Source: Stenomitos rutilans HA7619-LM2 (GTDB lineage: Bacteria; Cyanobacteriota; Cyanobacteriia; Leptolyngbyales; Leptolyngbyaceae). From it: a DNA stretch of 64,000 bases. The stretch covers positions 23,627 through 87,626 of the forward strand of contig JAHHIE010000026.1 in NCBI GenBank assembly GCA_019358945.1, in the 5' to 3' direction. The position numbers were made by a program, and so were the translations under genes. Shown here piece by piece: positions 1-8,432 of the stretch. The stretch's first letter is position 1. Every line of letters starts with the position of its first letter. The notes under the pieces are model-generated. The model had not been told where the DNA came from. It worked only from the letters and a program-made list of their open reading frames with translations, and did not search any database.

Positions 1-1213
1 TGGTAAAGTAGCGCAACACGGTAGCATCCGCAAAGTTGCCACGGTTATCGCCAGAAGGGCTAAAGTGCAGATGGGTTCCAGAGAGCGGATTTCCTTCTAC
101 ATCGTTGGGCACTTTCAGGAAGTTATTGATGAGCGAAACAGGATCTGAGCCATTGAGGATGGTCGCTTTGGGGTCAATTTCCTTTTCACCCTGGCTAAAC
201 AGTGGAAAAGCATCAAAGTTTTTGTAGGATCCAGTAGCACGAAGCACCCCATCTTTCAACTCAAGACTGACTTCACTCGATCCAGGGCTATCATTTTTGA
301 ATGGAAATTCATTAGCGCCAGATTCTGCTGTAGCCGTGTTGAATTTAAATCCATCGTCGCCGACATACAGGAAGTCATCACCTTTCCCACCAATCAGGCG
401 ATCGTGTCCCAATGTGCCGTTGAGTTGACCATCGCCGCGCTGATTCTTAAAGCCAAGCTCTTTGAGTTCTTGATTGCTCAGGCTCTGGTTTGCCTCACCT
501 GTGAGCCGTGAGAAATGGCTTTCATTGATATCTGAGGCTTTAGCGAATGTCAACGATGCGAGAATGTGACCTTCTCTTTTATCAATGATGAGCGCATTAT
601 TTACAGAGTCGAGAGGCTGCTCTAGTCCGCCTTTACCGGGGTTCTTACCTTGCGCGATGACAATATCTTTAGGGCTGACTCCCTGTAGAACAAAGCGATC
701 GTTGGCTGGGTCAAAATCAAAGATCCGGTTTGTCGTTTCTTTACCCAGGATAATGACATCTTTGCCAGTACCAGTGGTGATTGTATTCAGCCCTTGTCCA
801 GCGCCCCGAATGACATCATTACCACCACCAGCAATGACGGTATTGTTGCCACCACCAGGGTTGAGAAAATCACCTTTATCACCAAACTTATCCTCAAAGG
901 AATCTTCCTTACCAACCCGCTTCGCATTTAACGTTTTGGCATCGGCAACGTTATTCAGATCCACATGAGTTTCAAACGGGCCGACCTTAGGTGCATGGTC
1001 GTGGTCGTCAACTCCAACGGTGGCTGCTGGAGTGGTCGCTTTTTCATCGGCTGATAGAGTCTGATTCAGCGCTTGTTCAAGGTCGGACGTTAATACGGAA
1101 GACCCTGTTGAGTTGTTTGCAACAGCAGCATTTGTTGTGCTGGTTGAGGCATCAGAGATGCCAGACGCATTGTGTTGTTCTAGATGAGATTTGTTGTGGT
1201 CAAAGCCTTCCAT
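1..1213 (-). CDS. RTX-like / CHRD-domain protein (3' end outside window)
   Basis: The reading frame opens with ATG at 1213, preceded by AAGGAG five bases upstream, and runs without a stop to the left edge, so about 404 residues are visible. It is a clear paralogue of the next gene (1927-4038). Both begin MEGFDH, then have a low-complexity stretch, one Asp/Gly-rich module with GGGNNTVIAGGGND-like RTX-type nonapeptides, a 'YVGDDGF' junction, and from about residue 300 a CHRD-type domain containing GSYKNFD and THLHFSP. By comparison roughly 75 C-terminal residues are missing. No signal peptide is seen, which fits export by a type I system such as the one at 6.9-12.3 kb; this link is inference. 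It carries one RTX-like module where the neighbour has two. Confidence 0.8.
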   Translation of the reverse strand, partial: MEGFDHNKSHLEQHNASGISDASTSTTNAAVANNSTGSSVLTSDLEQALNQTLSADEKATTPAATVGVDDHDHAPKVGPFETHVDLNNVADAKTLNAKRVGKEDSFEDKFGDKGDFLNPGGGNNTVIAGGGNDVIRGAGQGLNTITTGTGKDVIILGKETTNRIFDFDPANDRFVLQGVSPKDIVIAQGKNPGKGGLEQPLDSVNNALIIDKREGHILASLTFAKASDINESHFSRLTGEANQSLSNQELKELGFKNQRGDGQLNGTLGHDRLIGGKGDDFLYVGDDGFKFNTATAESGANEFPFKNDSPGSSEVSLELKDGVLRATGSYKNFDAFPLFSQGEKEIDPKATILNGSDPVSLINNFLKVPNDVEGNPLSGTHLHFSPSGDNRGNFADATVLRYFT

Positions 1214-1926
1214 AAGGACTCCTTAAAGTTTGAGAACAGAACGAAGAGGTGCCACAGACCGAACGTTAGAAAGCCATCTACAGAAAAGCTTTTAGTCACT
1301 AAAACGCAATTGTGGCACTGACATACAAATGGCTTTACAGCCTGACCAATGGGCATGGTGCTCAAATGTGCGCTCAAAGTCTTAAACGCAAGCAATGGTA
1401 AATGCAGAACTGTAAATGCAGAATTAGAGACAGGTCGCCCTATCCGCAGCTTTGAATGATGAGTAATGTAGGTGGTATAGCGCCTGTGAAAGGTGAAAGT
1501 CTGTGAGACGTGAAAAACTGACTAAGCTTGTGGAGACTTACAATCATGGACGATCGGTCGATCTCTGGGTCTCTTCGTTACAACTATAGCAAATGAATAT
1601 CGAATGGCAAGACTGAATTGGTTGGTTTGAGGCTTTAAACTGGAATTAATTGGAACCCCCCTCAAGTTCCAGGTTCTAATTGTTGGTAAACACAGCATCG
1701 AGTCTTTCTAAAAGCCGTGATGTTGACGGAAGAGCTATAGCCGATTTCATTTACGTCCATCCTACCCCAGACCCCTAACTCGATACTTGTCTTCATGAAA
1801 CTGTGGCTGCTATTGAGAGAAATGGCATAACTGGAACGATCGCACAGAAAAAGCCTGCTGAAGGATCACAACCTCAGCAGGCTTTTGTTGTTGGGTAGCG
1901 ATAACGAACGCTGCCGCCTTGCGGGG
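1214..1926. other. Intergenic spacer between two CHRD genes
   Basis: About 710 bases separate the start of the left CHRD gene from the end of the right one. It should contain the promoter of the left gene. The only structured element I see is the terminator hairpin near 1850-1882. Short open frames here lack convincing ribosome binding sites. Confidence 0.5.
1848..1882 (-). terminator. Rho-independent terminator of the 1927-4038 gene
   Basis: A perfect 9-bp stem (GCCTGCTGA / TCAGCAGGC, 1853-1861 and 1874-1882) with a 12-base loop is followed on the minus strand by five T residues. It lies 45 bases past the stop codon of the minus-strand CHRD gene. T-rich sequence on the other side would also let it act on plus-strand transcripts. 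Confidence 0.8.
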
Positions 1927-4038
1927 TTAGACAAGGCGCACTACATTCTGGTTAAAGTTGAGACGGTTTTCACCTGTGGCAAAGCCCGCTCTGCCATCGC
2001 CATCCAGATCCAGGTTGGAGTGAATATTCACATACAGATCGCCAGCCAGGAAGGCCGCTTGCTCTTCGGGCGACAGTTCAAACGTGCCGCTCAAAGTGCC
2101 AGACTTGGCATCAATGGGAGTATTCTCGAAGTAGCGTACAACGGTCGCATCGGCAAAGTTACCTCGACTGTCTTCTGCCGGACTAAAGTGGAGGTGGGTG
2201 CCAGAGATGAGATTGCCTTCCTTATCTTGCGGCACTTTCAGAAAGCCTTCCATCAGTGCTTGAGGGTTAGCACCACTGAGGATCTTGGCATTGGGGTCGA
2301 GTTCCTTTTCGCCCTGACTAAAGAGTGGTGCGCCATCAAAGTTTTTGTAAGACCCAGACAAGCTGAGGACACCATTCTTGAGTTGTGGGGTGAGTTCTGA
2401 GGTGCCAGGGCTGTCGGTCTTGAAGGGAAACTCGGTGCCACCGCCACCTTTGGCTGTGCCTAAGGTAAACCCATCGTCGCCGACATACAGGAAGTCATCA
2501 CCTTTACCGCCTACCAACTTGTCACGTCCACGTGTCCCTGTGAGTTGTCCGTTGCCTTCCTGAACTTTACCGAACTTCACCGCATTGAGCGTGTCAAAGA
2601 CTTTGTCGTCTACCAGGCTAAAGCCTTTTCTGCCGCTCTGTTCAATGCCTTGCAGCGCTGTTGCTTTGGTAAATGCTAGCGATGCGAGGATGTGCCCATC
2701 GGACTTATCGATCACTAAGGTGTTGTTAACAGAGTCCAGCGGTTGATCGACCCCTCCCTTACCGGGATTTTTCCCTTGTGCAATCACAATGTTGTCCAGA
2801 TCCATGCCCTGTGTAAAGAGCAGCCGATCGAGGGTTGGATCGAAGTCCAGAATGCGATTGGTGGTGTGGTCATCGAGCAAAATGCTGTCTTTGCCGCCAC
2901 CTGTCGTAATGGTGTTGAAGCCACCACCACGCCCATCGATCAGGTCTTTATCGCCAGTGCCAATGACGGTGTTTTTACCCGCGCCTGGAACAAGAAAATC
3001 ACCTCTGGTGCCAATATCATCGTTGAATGAAATCTCTTTCTTCAGGTTCTTCAAATCAAGCCCGCGCACAACGTCAACTTTACTGAGATCGACGTGATTT
3101 TCGCTGCTGGCTCCTGCTCCTGTATGGTCGTGGTCATCACCGCCAGTCGTGCCGCCAGTGGTACCGCCAGTGGTATTGCCTGGTGAAGTTGATGTGTCAG
3201 TGGCTTCGCCTAAGAGCGTGTCGTTGCCCTTGCCGCCGACCAACTTGTCGCGACCAGATGTGCCTGCAATTTGCCCATTCCCTTCTTTAGTTTGATCAAA
3301 CTTTACCCCGTTGAGTGTGGTAAAGATTTTATCATCCACAAGGCTAAAGCCCTTTCTGCCACTCTGTTCAATCCCTTGAAGCGCTGTTGCCTTTGTAGAA
3401 TCTAGCGATGCCAGAATGTGACCATCGGACTTATCAATGATCAGCGTATTGTTGATTGAATCGAGTGGCGTTGTATTGCCTTCCTTCGTTGTGTTTTTGC
3501 CCTGTGCGATGACAATATCACTAGGGTCGATCGCTTTTGAGAAAAGGAGGCGATCGAGGGTTGGATCAAAGTCTAGAATACGGTTAGTTGTGCGATCGTC
3601 GAGCAGGATGCTGTCTTTCCCACCCCCTGTTTTAATGGTGTTGAAACCACCACCACGTCCATCAATTAAATCTTTGTCTGCTGTCCCAGTAACGGTGTTG
3701 GTGCCAGCCCCCGGAATAAAAAAGTCGCCTTTAGTGCCGATGTCATCGCTAAAAGTGGACTCTTTTTGCAGTTTGTTGAGATCAAGACCCCGCACAACGT
3801 CAACGTTGTTGAGTGAAACATGGAAAGGGGCCGCACCAACCTTCTCCGAGTGTGTTGCCGTATCATGATTGCTATCATCCGTATGCAGCGCTTCATCGAT
3901 CGCCGCTTTTAAGCTGCCCGTTTGCACTAGGGAGCCTTTAGACTTAGCTGACTGGCTGGCATCAGATTTGCTGAGAGACACATCTGCTAGCCCAGTGGCA
4001 TGTTGATCTTGATAGGTTTTATGGTCAAAGCCTTCCAT
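1927..4038 (-). CDS. Large RTX-like protein with duplicated module and C-terminal CHRD domain
   Basis: This 703-residue protein starts at an ATG preceded by AAGGAA. Residues 1-72 are a polar N-terminus. About 73-277 and 313-518 are two near-identical modules, each beginning VDVVRGLDL, then GDFxxPGAGxNTV, DLIDGRGGGFNTI, a TNRILDFDPTLDRLLF strand and an RDKLVGGKG RTX-type motif. They are joined by a Gly/Thr/His-rich linker with TTGG repeats. From about 537 to the end is a CHRD domain (NFDGAPLFSQGEK, GTHLHFSP, DLYVNIHSNLD). The Asp/Gly motifs suggest calcium binding and type I secretion. CHRD is a chordin-derived domain found in many secreted bacterial proteins, and its function is not established. 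No signal peptide is seen. A terminator follows. Confidence 0.85.
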   Translation of the reverse strand: MEGFDHKTYQDQHATGLADVSLSKSDASQSAKSKGSLVQTGSLKAAIDEALHTDDSNHDTATHSEKVGAAPFHVSLNNVDVVRGLDLNKLQKESTFSDDIGTKGDFFIPGAGTNTVTGTADKDLIDGRGGGFNTIKTGGGKDSILLDDRTTNRILDFDPTLDRLLFSKAIDPSDIVIAQGKNTTKEGNTTPLDSINNTLIIDKSDGHILASLDSTKATALQGIEQSGRKGFSLVDDKIFTTLNGVKFDQTKEGNGQIAGTSGRDKLVGGKGNDTLLGEATDTSTSPGNTTGGTTGGTTGGDDHDHTGAGASSENHVDLSKVDVVRGLDLKNLKKEISFNDDIGTRGDFLVPGAGKNTVIGTGDKDLIDGRGGGFNTITTGGGKDSILLDDHTTNRILDFDPTLDRLLFTQGMDLDNIVIAQGKNPGKGGVDQPLDSVNNTLVIDKSDGHILASLAFTKATALQGIEQSGRKGFSLVDDKVFDTLNAVKFGKVQEGNGQLTGTRGRDKLVGGKGDDFLYVGDDGFTLGTAKGGGGTEFPFKTDSPGTSELTPQLKNGVLSLSGSYKNFDGAPLFSQGEKELDPNAKILSGANPQALMEGFLKVPQDKEGNLISGTHLHFSPAEDSRGNFADATVVRYFENTPIDAKSGTLSGTFELSPEEQAAFLAGDLYVNIHSNLDLDGDGRAGFATGENRLNFNQNVVRLV

Positions 4039-4695
4039 AGAGTTCCTTTGAAGTAAGTAAATAGAACTGTGGTTGCCTCATGACAACCGTAAACAGACAC
4101 GATCAGGATCATGCTTCACAATGAAAACTGTGAAGTGCAGCGATGCGTTCCCTAACAGACAGGCAGATTGCCCCACTTTGCCTGAACGCAAGCTGAATTC
4201 GTCTTCTAAAGCTTAGAAAAAAGGTAAATGCAGGTAACTACAGCCAAATCGCCATTGTTGGTAGTGCGAGGCGATCGTTCAGCCTAGATCGTTCAGCCTA
4301 AACATAGGATGACGGCTGAAAATGGTAGAAAGGATGATTCCTGCGAGAGGTATTGAAGCTTTAACAAAGGCTTGAACCTCTTGAAGAGTTTTTGTACTCT
4401 ATTCAGTAGATTAGAACAAGAACTTATGGAAAAGCAACTGGTTTACAATAGCTTTACAGCAGGCTCAATGTGCTGGTGCTGTGTGATTCCATCGACCTTA
4501 AGCGAATGAGTTCACATATAGATGTGTTTGCGTTGCCCTAACGTTAAGGTTTGTGCAGCATCGATATTCTATGTTGAGTAGCGCTTTACCGCTGACTATG
4601 GCATATTAAGTGCGAGCGCTTGCTTGAACCTTAACGAAAGTATAAGTAAGTGCTTCCACCCTTTGAAGGCTGTGTCTACGGCAAGGAGAATTCTG
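4039..4695. promoter_or_regulatory. Divergent intergenic region
   Basis: This 657-base spacer separates two divergently transcribed genes and must hold both promoters. It contains a perfect 14-bp tandem duplication (4273-4300). I see no RNA gene and no confident promoter motif. Confidence 0.4.
4273..4300. repeat. Perfect 14-bp tandem duplication
   Basis: The sequence GATCGTTCAGCCTA occurs twice head to tail in the divergent promoter region. It may be a duplicated regulator half-site or a replication-slippage product. Confidence 0.7.
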
Positions 4696-5490
4696 ATGCT
4701 ATCGACCTTAACGACTTCTAATGTGAGTTTAGTGACGATCAACGGCGAGCCTGCGGTACCGCTTGAAGCAATGCCAGAAAGCTGGCGACGCATTGCAACT
4801 GGAACATGGATGACTGAGCCACGAGTCTACACCGCAATGGCACAGGTGTTTTTGGCGAAGAACCAGCAGGGACATATTCTGTTTGCTGAGCGTCCTGAGA
4901 CGGCCCATTTAAAGCCCTCCTACTGCGAAGGGAATGGGCTGTTAGCGTGGGAAGCGGTTTCTCACTTTGGGGAGGCATTTTTGCCAGAGAGCTATCCTGA
5001 TTTACAGCAGCTTCGGGATGCTTTGAAGGTTAGCGATCGCCAGCATCCAGAGCGCCTGGCACTGGTTAACGTGGTGAGCGATCTCTTTGCTGAGCTTGGG
5101 TATGACGTACCTGCAACGTTCTACTGGACGTTTTTACATCCTTTGCAGCGATCGGATTTGTTTGAGCTGCGATCGTTCCGCTTTAGTGAGCAAGATCTTG
5201 GTGTAGCGCGAAAATTTGATGCGATCCTGCATGGTGGCTATGTCTCAATGCTCCGCCGCTTGATTGACAGTATTTCTAGCCAATACGGGTATTTTCTTGA
5301 GCATGGCTGTGGTTGTGAAAACCATTTGGCAAAGCTGAAACCCTGTGATGCTCCCTTTGTCTACGCTATTCCAACCGAAGCACGCCAAAAAACACTACGC
5401 GCTTTTCTTTGGAGCGTGATGGAAGAGTACATGCTGTTTGAATTGCGATCGGCTACGCGCTTGGTCTATGCCGATAATTTGGCTCTTTAA
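4696..5490 (+). CDS. Conserved-looking protein of unknown function, 264 aa
   Basis: I do not recognise this protein. The frame is open from 4624, but the ATG at 4696 is chosen because AAGGAG lies seven bases before it. The product is soluble, with no signal peptide or membrane segment. It has a mixed helical composition with many aromatics and a Cys/His cluster near the C-terminus (LEHGCGCENHLAKLKPC) that could bind a metal. It stands alone between the CHRD genes and a minus-strand hypothetical. Third-position choice and HIP1 sites look native. Confidence 0.75.
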   Translation: MLSTLTTSNVSLVTINGEPAVPLEAMPESWRRIATGTWMTEPRVYTAMAQVFLAKNQQGHILFAERPETAHLKPSYCEGNGLLAWEAVSHFGEAFLPESYPDLQQLRDALKVSDRQHPERLALVNVVSDLFAELGYDVPATFYWTFLHPLQRSDLFELRSFRFSEQDLGVARKFDAILHGGYVSMLRRLIDSISSQYGYFLEHGCGCENHLAKLKPCDAPFVYAIPTEARQKTLRAFLWSVMEEYMLFELRSATRLVYADNLAL

Positions 5491-5549
5491 TGGCAGACAG
5501 CAATCCTAAAGCAATCTTCTTTAATGTGTGGAAGTTGTTTTAAACTAGT

Positions 5550-5602
5550 GGTCAGCAATCAGCACTCAGCTTTCAGGCCCAGGCGATCGCTGACCGCTGA
5601 TG
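5550..5602. repeat. GGTCAGC-type heptamer repeats
   Basis: Degenerate tandem heptamers of the type GGTCAGC/AATCAGC/ACTCAGC are followed by the complementary GCTGACC-GCTGATG run. Members of the same family occur in at least eight other spacers of the window. Confidence 0.6.
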
Positions 5603-5733
5603 GTTTAACTTACATCTTGCACCTTTCCCCATGAACCACCCTGCAATAATGCAGGCTAATAGAATGAAGTCCGTTTCAATGGGCTGATCATCCACCCCGC
5701 TGGCTCTGAGTTCCAGCAAACATTTAACCTCCT

Positions 5734-6180
5734 TTATGTTCCGCAGACGGCTTTTGGCAAAGGAGGTAATTCCAGAGGATCAACATCACCAACATTGCGG
5801 TAAATCGTCCACGGGTGGTCGTTGCGGTGTAGCAAAGAGCCTTTTGCTGTAACACAAATGGCTACGGTCGCCTTTTGATTAGGACCACGAAATAAAATTG
5901 CAGTATCGTGCTTGCTTCCGCCCAATTCATACTGATCACAGGTAATTGCTTCTTCCACTACAATGAACGTTTTCTCAAGCGTTTTGCAGTAGCTCTGAAT
6001 GGCTAAAAGGCTTTTTTCAACTTCCTCTAGACAATCATGAGGGGGTAAATCTTTGGCGATTTGTAGGGCTGTCTGGATTTTTTGTTGCAATTCTTGTCTG
6101 ATGCGCGATCGCTGAAGTTGAGTCGCAACATCATCACTGGTAGCAGAAATATCTGCTTTTTGGTCAAACAATACAGTCAT
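5734..6180 (-). CDS. Hypothetical protein, 148 aa
   Basis: I do not recognise this protein. The frame extends to 6204, but the ATG at 6180 has GGTGAG six bases upstream and is preferred. Residues 25-75 are strongly helical (RSRIRQELQQKIQTALQIA) and may form a coiled coil. The C-terminal half is a beta-rich region (TAILFRGPNQKATVAICVTA) ending in a Pro-rich tail. There is no membrane segment or signal peptide. It lies downstream of the small exported protein gene at 6395-6838 on the same strand, separated by a heptamer array. Confidence 0.6.
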   Translation of the reverse strand: MTVLFDQKADISATSDDVATQLQRSRIRQELQQKIQTALQIAKDLPPHDCLEEVEKSLLAIQSYCKTLEKTFIVVEEAITCDQYELGGSKHDTAILFRGPNQKATVAICVTAKGSLLHRNDHPWTIYRNVGDVDPLELPPLPKAVCGT

Positions 6181-6302
6181 GGTCTCACCACATCCTAGAA
6201 TCAAAAAATGACGTGGAGAGCACCCTGGTTAAGCGCTTACAGCAGTTTGCAGCGAAACGAATACATCTCGAAGTCTAAAAGCCCTATTTTTCCGTCTTTC
6301 AC

Positions 6303-6379
6303 TTCTGGCTTCTGGCTTCTGGCTTCTGGCTTCTGGCTTCTGGCTTCTGGCTTCTGGCTTCTGGCTCCTGGCTTCTGGC
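6303..6379. repeat. Eleven-copy TTCTGGC heptamer array
   Basis: Eleven uninterrupted tandem copies of TTCTGGC (GCCAGAA on the other strand) are present; the tenth copy has one T-to-C change. This is a short tandemly repeated repetitive sequence of the kind known from filamentous cyanobacteria. The open frame across it only encodes the repeat (AEARSQKP...) and is not counted as a gene. Confidence 0.95.
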
Positions 6380-6394
6380 TGTAAGCCCACACAA

Positions 6395-6838
6395 TTACGG
6401 ACGAACCGTGACCGGAAACTTCGTTTCAAACGGTGCGAAACTCTTATCTTTGGCTTGTCCGCTTAGAACAACGGTATAAGCACCTGGTTTGGGAAAGGTG
6501 ATGGTGGTGCGAATGGCCCGATGCCCTTTTTGATGCCCTTCAAGTTCCATTGTGGACAGGGGGAGACTACGAGCGATCGCTTGATTGCGCCCATCGTAAA
6601 CAGTAACACGGCAATTGCAAGTTGTGGGTGAAATCATGTTGCCACCGCGACGGGTCAACATAAACCAGGTGAGCGTCGGCTTACTAGCATAGGGTGAGTC
6701 ATTAGGATCGAGATGAATCATGACGCCAACGCTCGCACCAGTCTGTTCTTGATGAGCAATCAATGGCAAAGCAAAGGCCAACGGTATGATTGCACTGCTG
6801 CACATAGCCCAAATAAAAAGCGGTAAAAGTCTATACAT
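6395..6838 (-). CDS. Small exported protein, possibly YtkA/FixH-like
   Basis: The 147-residue product has a clear signal sequence (hydrophobic residues 5-25 ending in AFA-LPLIA). A beta-sandwich-like body follows, containing LTWFMLTRRGG, RVTVYDG and the C-terminal GAYTVVLSGQAKD strand pair. The last part resembles the immunoglobulin-like YtkA/FixH-type domains of small periplasmic proteins, but I call this only tentatively. It lies 92 bases downstream of the HlyD gene on the same strand and could be the last gene of the secretion operon. Confidence 0.65.
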   Translation of the reverse strand: MYRLLPLFIWAMCSSAIIPLAFALPLIAHQEQTGASVGVMIHLDPNDSPYASKPTLTWFMLTRRGGNMISPTTCNCRVTVYDGRNQAIARSLPLSTMELEGHQKGHRAIRTTITFPKPGAYTVVLSGQAKDKSFAPFETKFPVTVRP

Positions 6839-6930
6839 GGAAATCTCCTTGGCAATACATGGTAGTGAAAATCGTTTGATGTGATTACAGTACGGCTTTC
6901 ACACGGGGTTAATTGGAGATGCCCCTGCTT

Positions 6931-8403
6931 TTAATGAACGGCTTTGAGGCCATCAAACGCTTTGGTAATTTCTTCCGTCACATAGCTGATGGGTGCTCGC
7001 TGGCGCACTTTAACCAGTGCTGCAATACTCATCCCCGGTGTGAGCGGAAAGCGTTCTGCTCTGCGCTCTAAAAATTGGCGATCGAGCTGAACTTCGATCG
7101 GGAACACAGTAGGGCCTGGGGCTTGCTCGCTTAACTTCACAGCCTCACTGCCAATTTTTGAAACAACCCCTTTTACAGATCCATATTCTGTAAAGGGGTA
7201 GGCATCAATGCGAACATCAACAGGCATACCAACACGAATATTAGCAATATCGGCATTCGCCACTCGCACCTGAGCCGTTAACGACTCATTGGGCACCACT
7301 TGCAGTAAGGTTTGTCCTGGCTGCGAGACCACTCCCGGAAGCTTTGGCCCCAACTCAAACACAATGCCATCAGTAGGGGCTAGTAAATCCTGCGCCTTTA
7401 AATCAAGCTGAGTTTGGCTGAGCTTACCATTGATGTCAATAAGTTGACGCTGACTGTCTTTGATGCTGGCATCAAACCTCGTGTCTAAGTCACTGAGCTG
7501 ACGCTGAATATCTTGCAGCGTATCGGTCATCTGCTTACCGTCTTGAACTTGTGTTTGCACTCGTCCAATTTCTAACTGCTGCTTTTTCAAAAGTGCCTGT
7601 GCTCGTTGGCTTTGTAACTCACTGACACTAATCTTACGTTGAAGTAAATTAACGCGAGAAATGGCTCCTTGATCTGCCAGTGGTTTCATCCGCGCCAGCA
7701 GTTCTTGCTCCGCTTGTAGTTGAAATTCGGTTTGATTTCGTTGCGCGTCTGTTTCGTTAATTTTTGATTGACTGTCTGAATCTTGTAGCGTAGTGATGGA
7801 TTGCCGTTCACGTAATTGGCGCTCAAACAATTCATAGCGTTGTCGTTGCTCTGGCGAAAGGTTGCTAGGATTGCCAGACAGTTGTGCAACCAACAGCAAG
7901 CGTGTTTGCACTTGATTTAATAATTCAGGTGAAACGCCAGACGTACTTCTGCTAAGCGTATCTATGGGCCTTCCTTCTCGTGCCGTTCGCAACACTGCAA
8001 TTTCTTTAACTAGAAGATCGCGCTGAAGCAATAATTGCTGTAATTGATTGTAAATGGGTGTTTTATCCAATTGCATCAATAGCTGGCCTTGCTTAACTTT
8101 TTGCCCTTCGCGTACCAGTACGGCTGTTACAACGCCACCTGCGCGTGATTGAATGACCTGTGATTGCGACAGTGGTTCCAGTTTGCCGCTTGCTGTGACC
8201 ACAACATCAACCCGTGCTACGATCGACCACCCAGCACCAATGGCGATACCGACCAACATCACCTGTGTGACAAGCTTTGTCCAGGGTGCTACGGCTGGTA
8301 ACGTGACCGTTTTTAATTCTAGGCTTTGTTCAACTTGATCTAACTTTGTCCGGTAGTGCTTTTGCAGTGCGCCTAGCGGATTGATTAACCAATTGTGGCT
8401 CAT
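6931..8403 (-). CDS. HlyD-family membrane fusion protein of a type I secretion system
   Basis: This 490-residue periplasmic adaptor connects an inner-membrane ABC exporter to an outer-membrane channel. The frame is open further upstream, but that would overlap the ABC gene. ATG 8403 with GGAG nine bases upstream gives a normal HlyD protein. It has a cytoplasmic N-terminus, one membrane helix near residues 55-75 (VTQVMLVGIAIGAGWSIVA), the first half of a lipoyl-like domain (SGKLEPLSQSQVIQSRAGG), about 230 residues of coiled coil, the second lipoyl half (LLAPTDGIV) and a C-terminal beta-barrel (VRIDAYPFTEYGSVKG). It starts 29 bases after the ABC transporter gene, so the two are co-transcribed. 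Confidence 0.92.
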   Translation of the reverse strand: MSHNWLINPLGALQKHYRTKLDQVEQSLELKTVTLPAVAPWTKLVTQVMLVGIAIGAGWSIVARVDVVVTASGKLEPLSQSQVIQSRAGGVVTAVLVREGQKVKQGQLLMQLDKTPIYNQLQQLLLQRDLLVKEIAVLRTAREGRPIDTLSRSTSGVSPELLNQVQTRLLLVAQLSGNPSNLSPEQRQRYELFERQLRERQSITTLQDSDSQSKINETDAQRNQTEFQLQAEQELLARMKPLADQGAISRVNLLQRKISVSELQSQRAQALLKKQQLEIGRVQTQVQDGKQMTDTLQDIQRQLSDLDTRFDASIKDSQRQLIDINGKLSQTQLDLKAQDLLAPTDGIVFELGPKLPGVVSQPGQTLLQVVPNESLTAQVRVANADIANIRVGMPVDVRIDAYPFTEYGSVKGVVSKIGSEAVKLSEQAPGPTVFPIEVQLDRQFLERRAERFPLTPGMSIAALVKVRQRAPISYVTEEITKAFDGLKAVH

Positions 8404-8432
8404 AACGCTTCTCCAGGTAAAGAGGGTTTTAG

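Noticed and set aside
1620..1690. Possible tRNA-like fold suggested by GGAACC/GGTTCT pieces
   Set aside because: No acceptor stem, anticodon arm or T-loop consensus could be assembled. I found no tRNA anywhere in the window by eye; a tRNAscan run would be decisive.
1885..2400. 171-aa plus-strand frame
   Set aside because: It is antisense to the CHRD domain of the 1927-4038 gene, whose ribosome site, domains and terminator are clear. The same holds for the other plus-strand frames across 585-968, 2743-3097 and 3437-3868.
6229..6429. 66-aa minus-strand frame
   Set aside because: It is encoded mainly by the GCCAGAA tandem repeat, which is open because 7-mers read through all frames without a stop.
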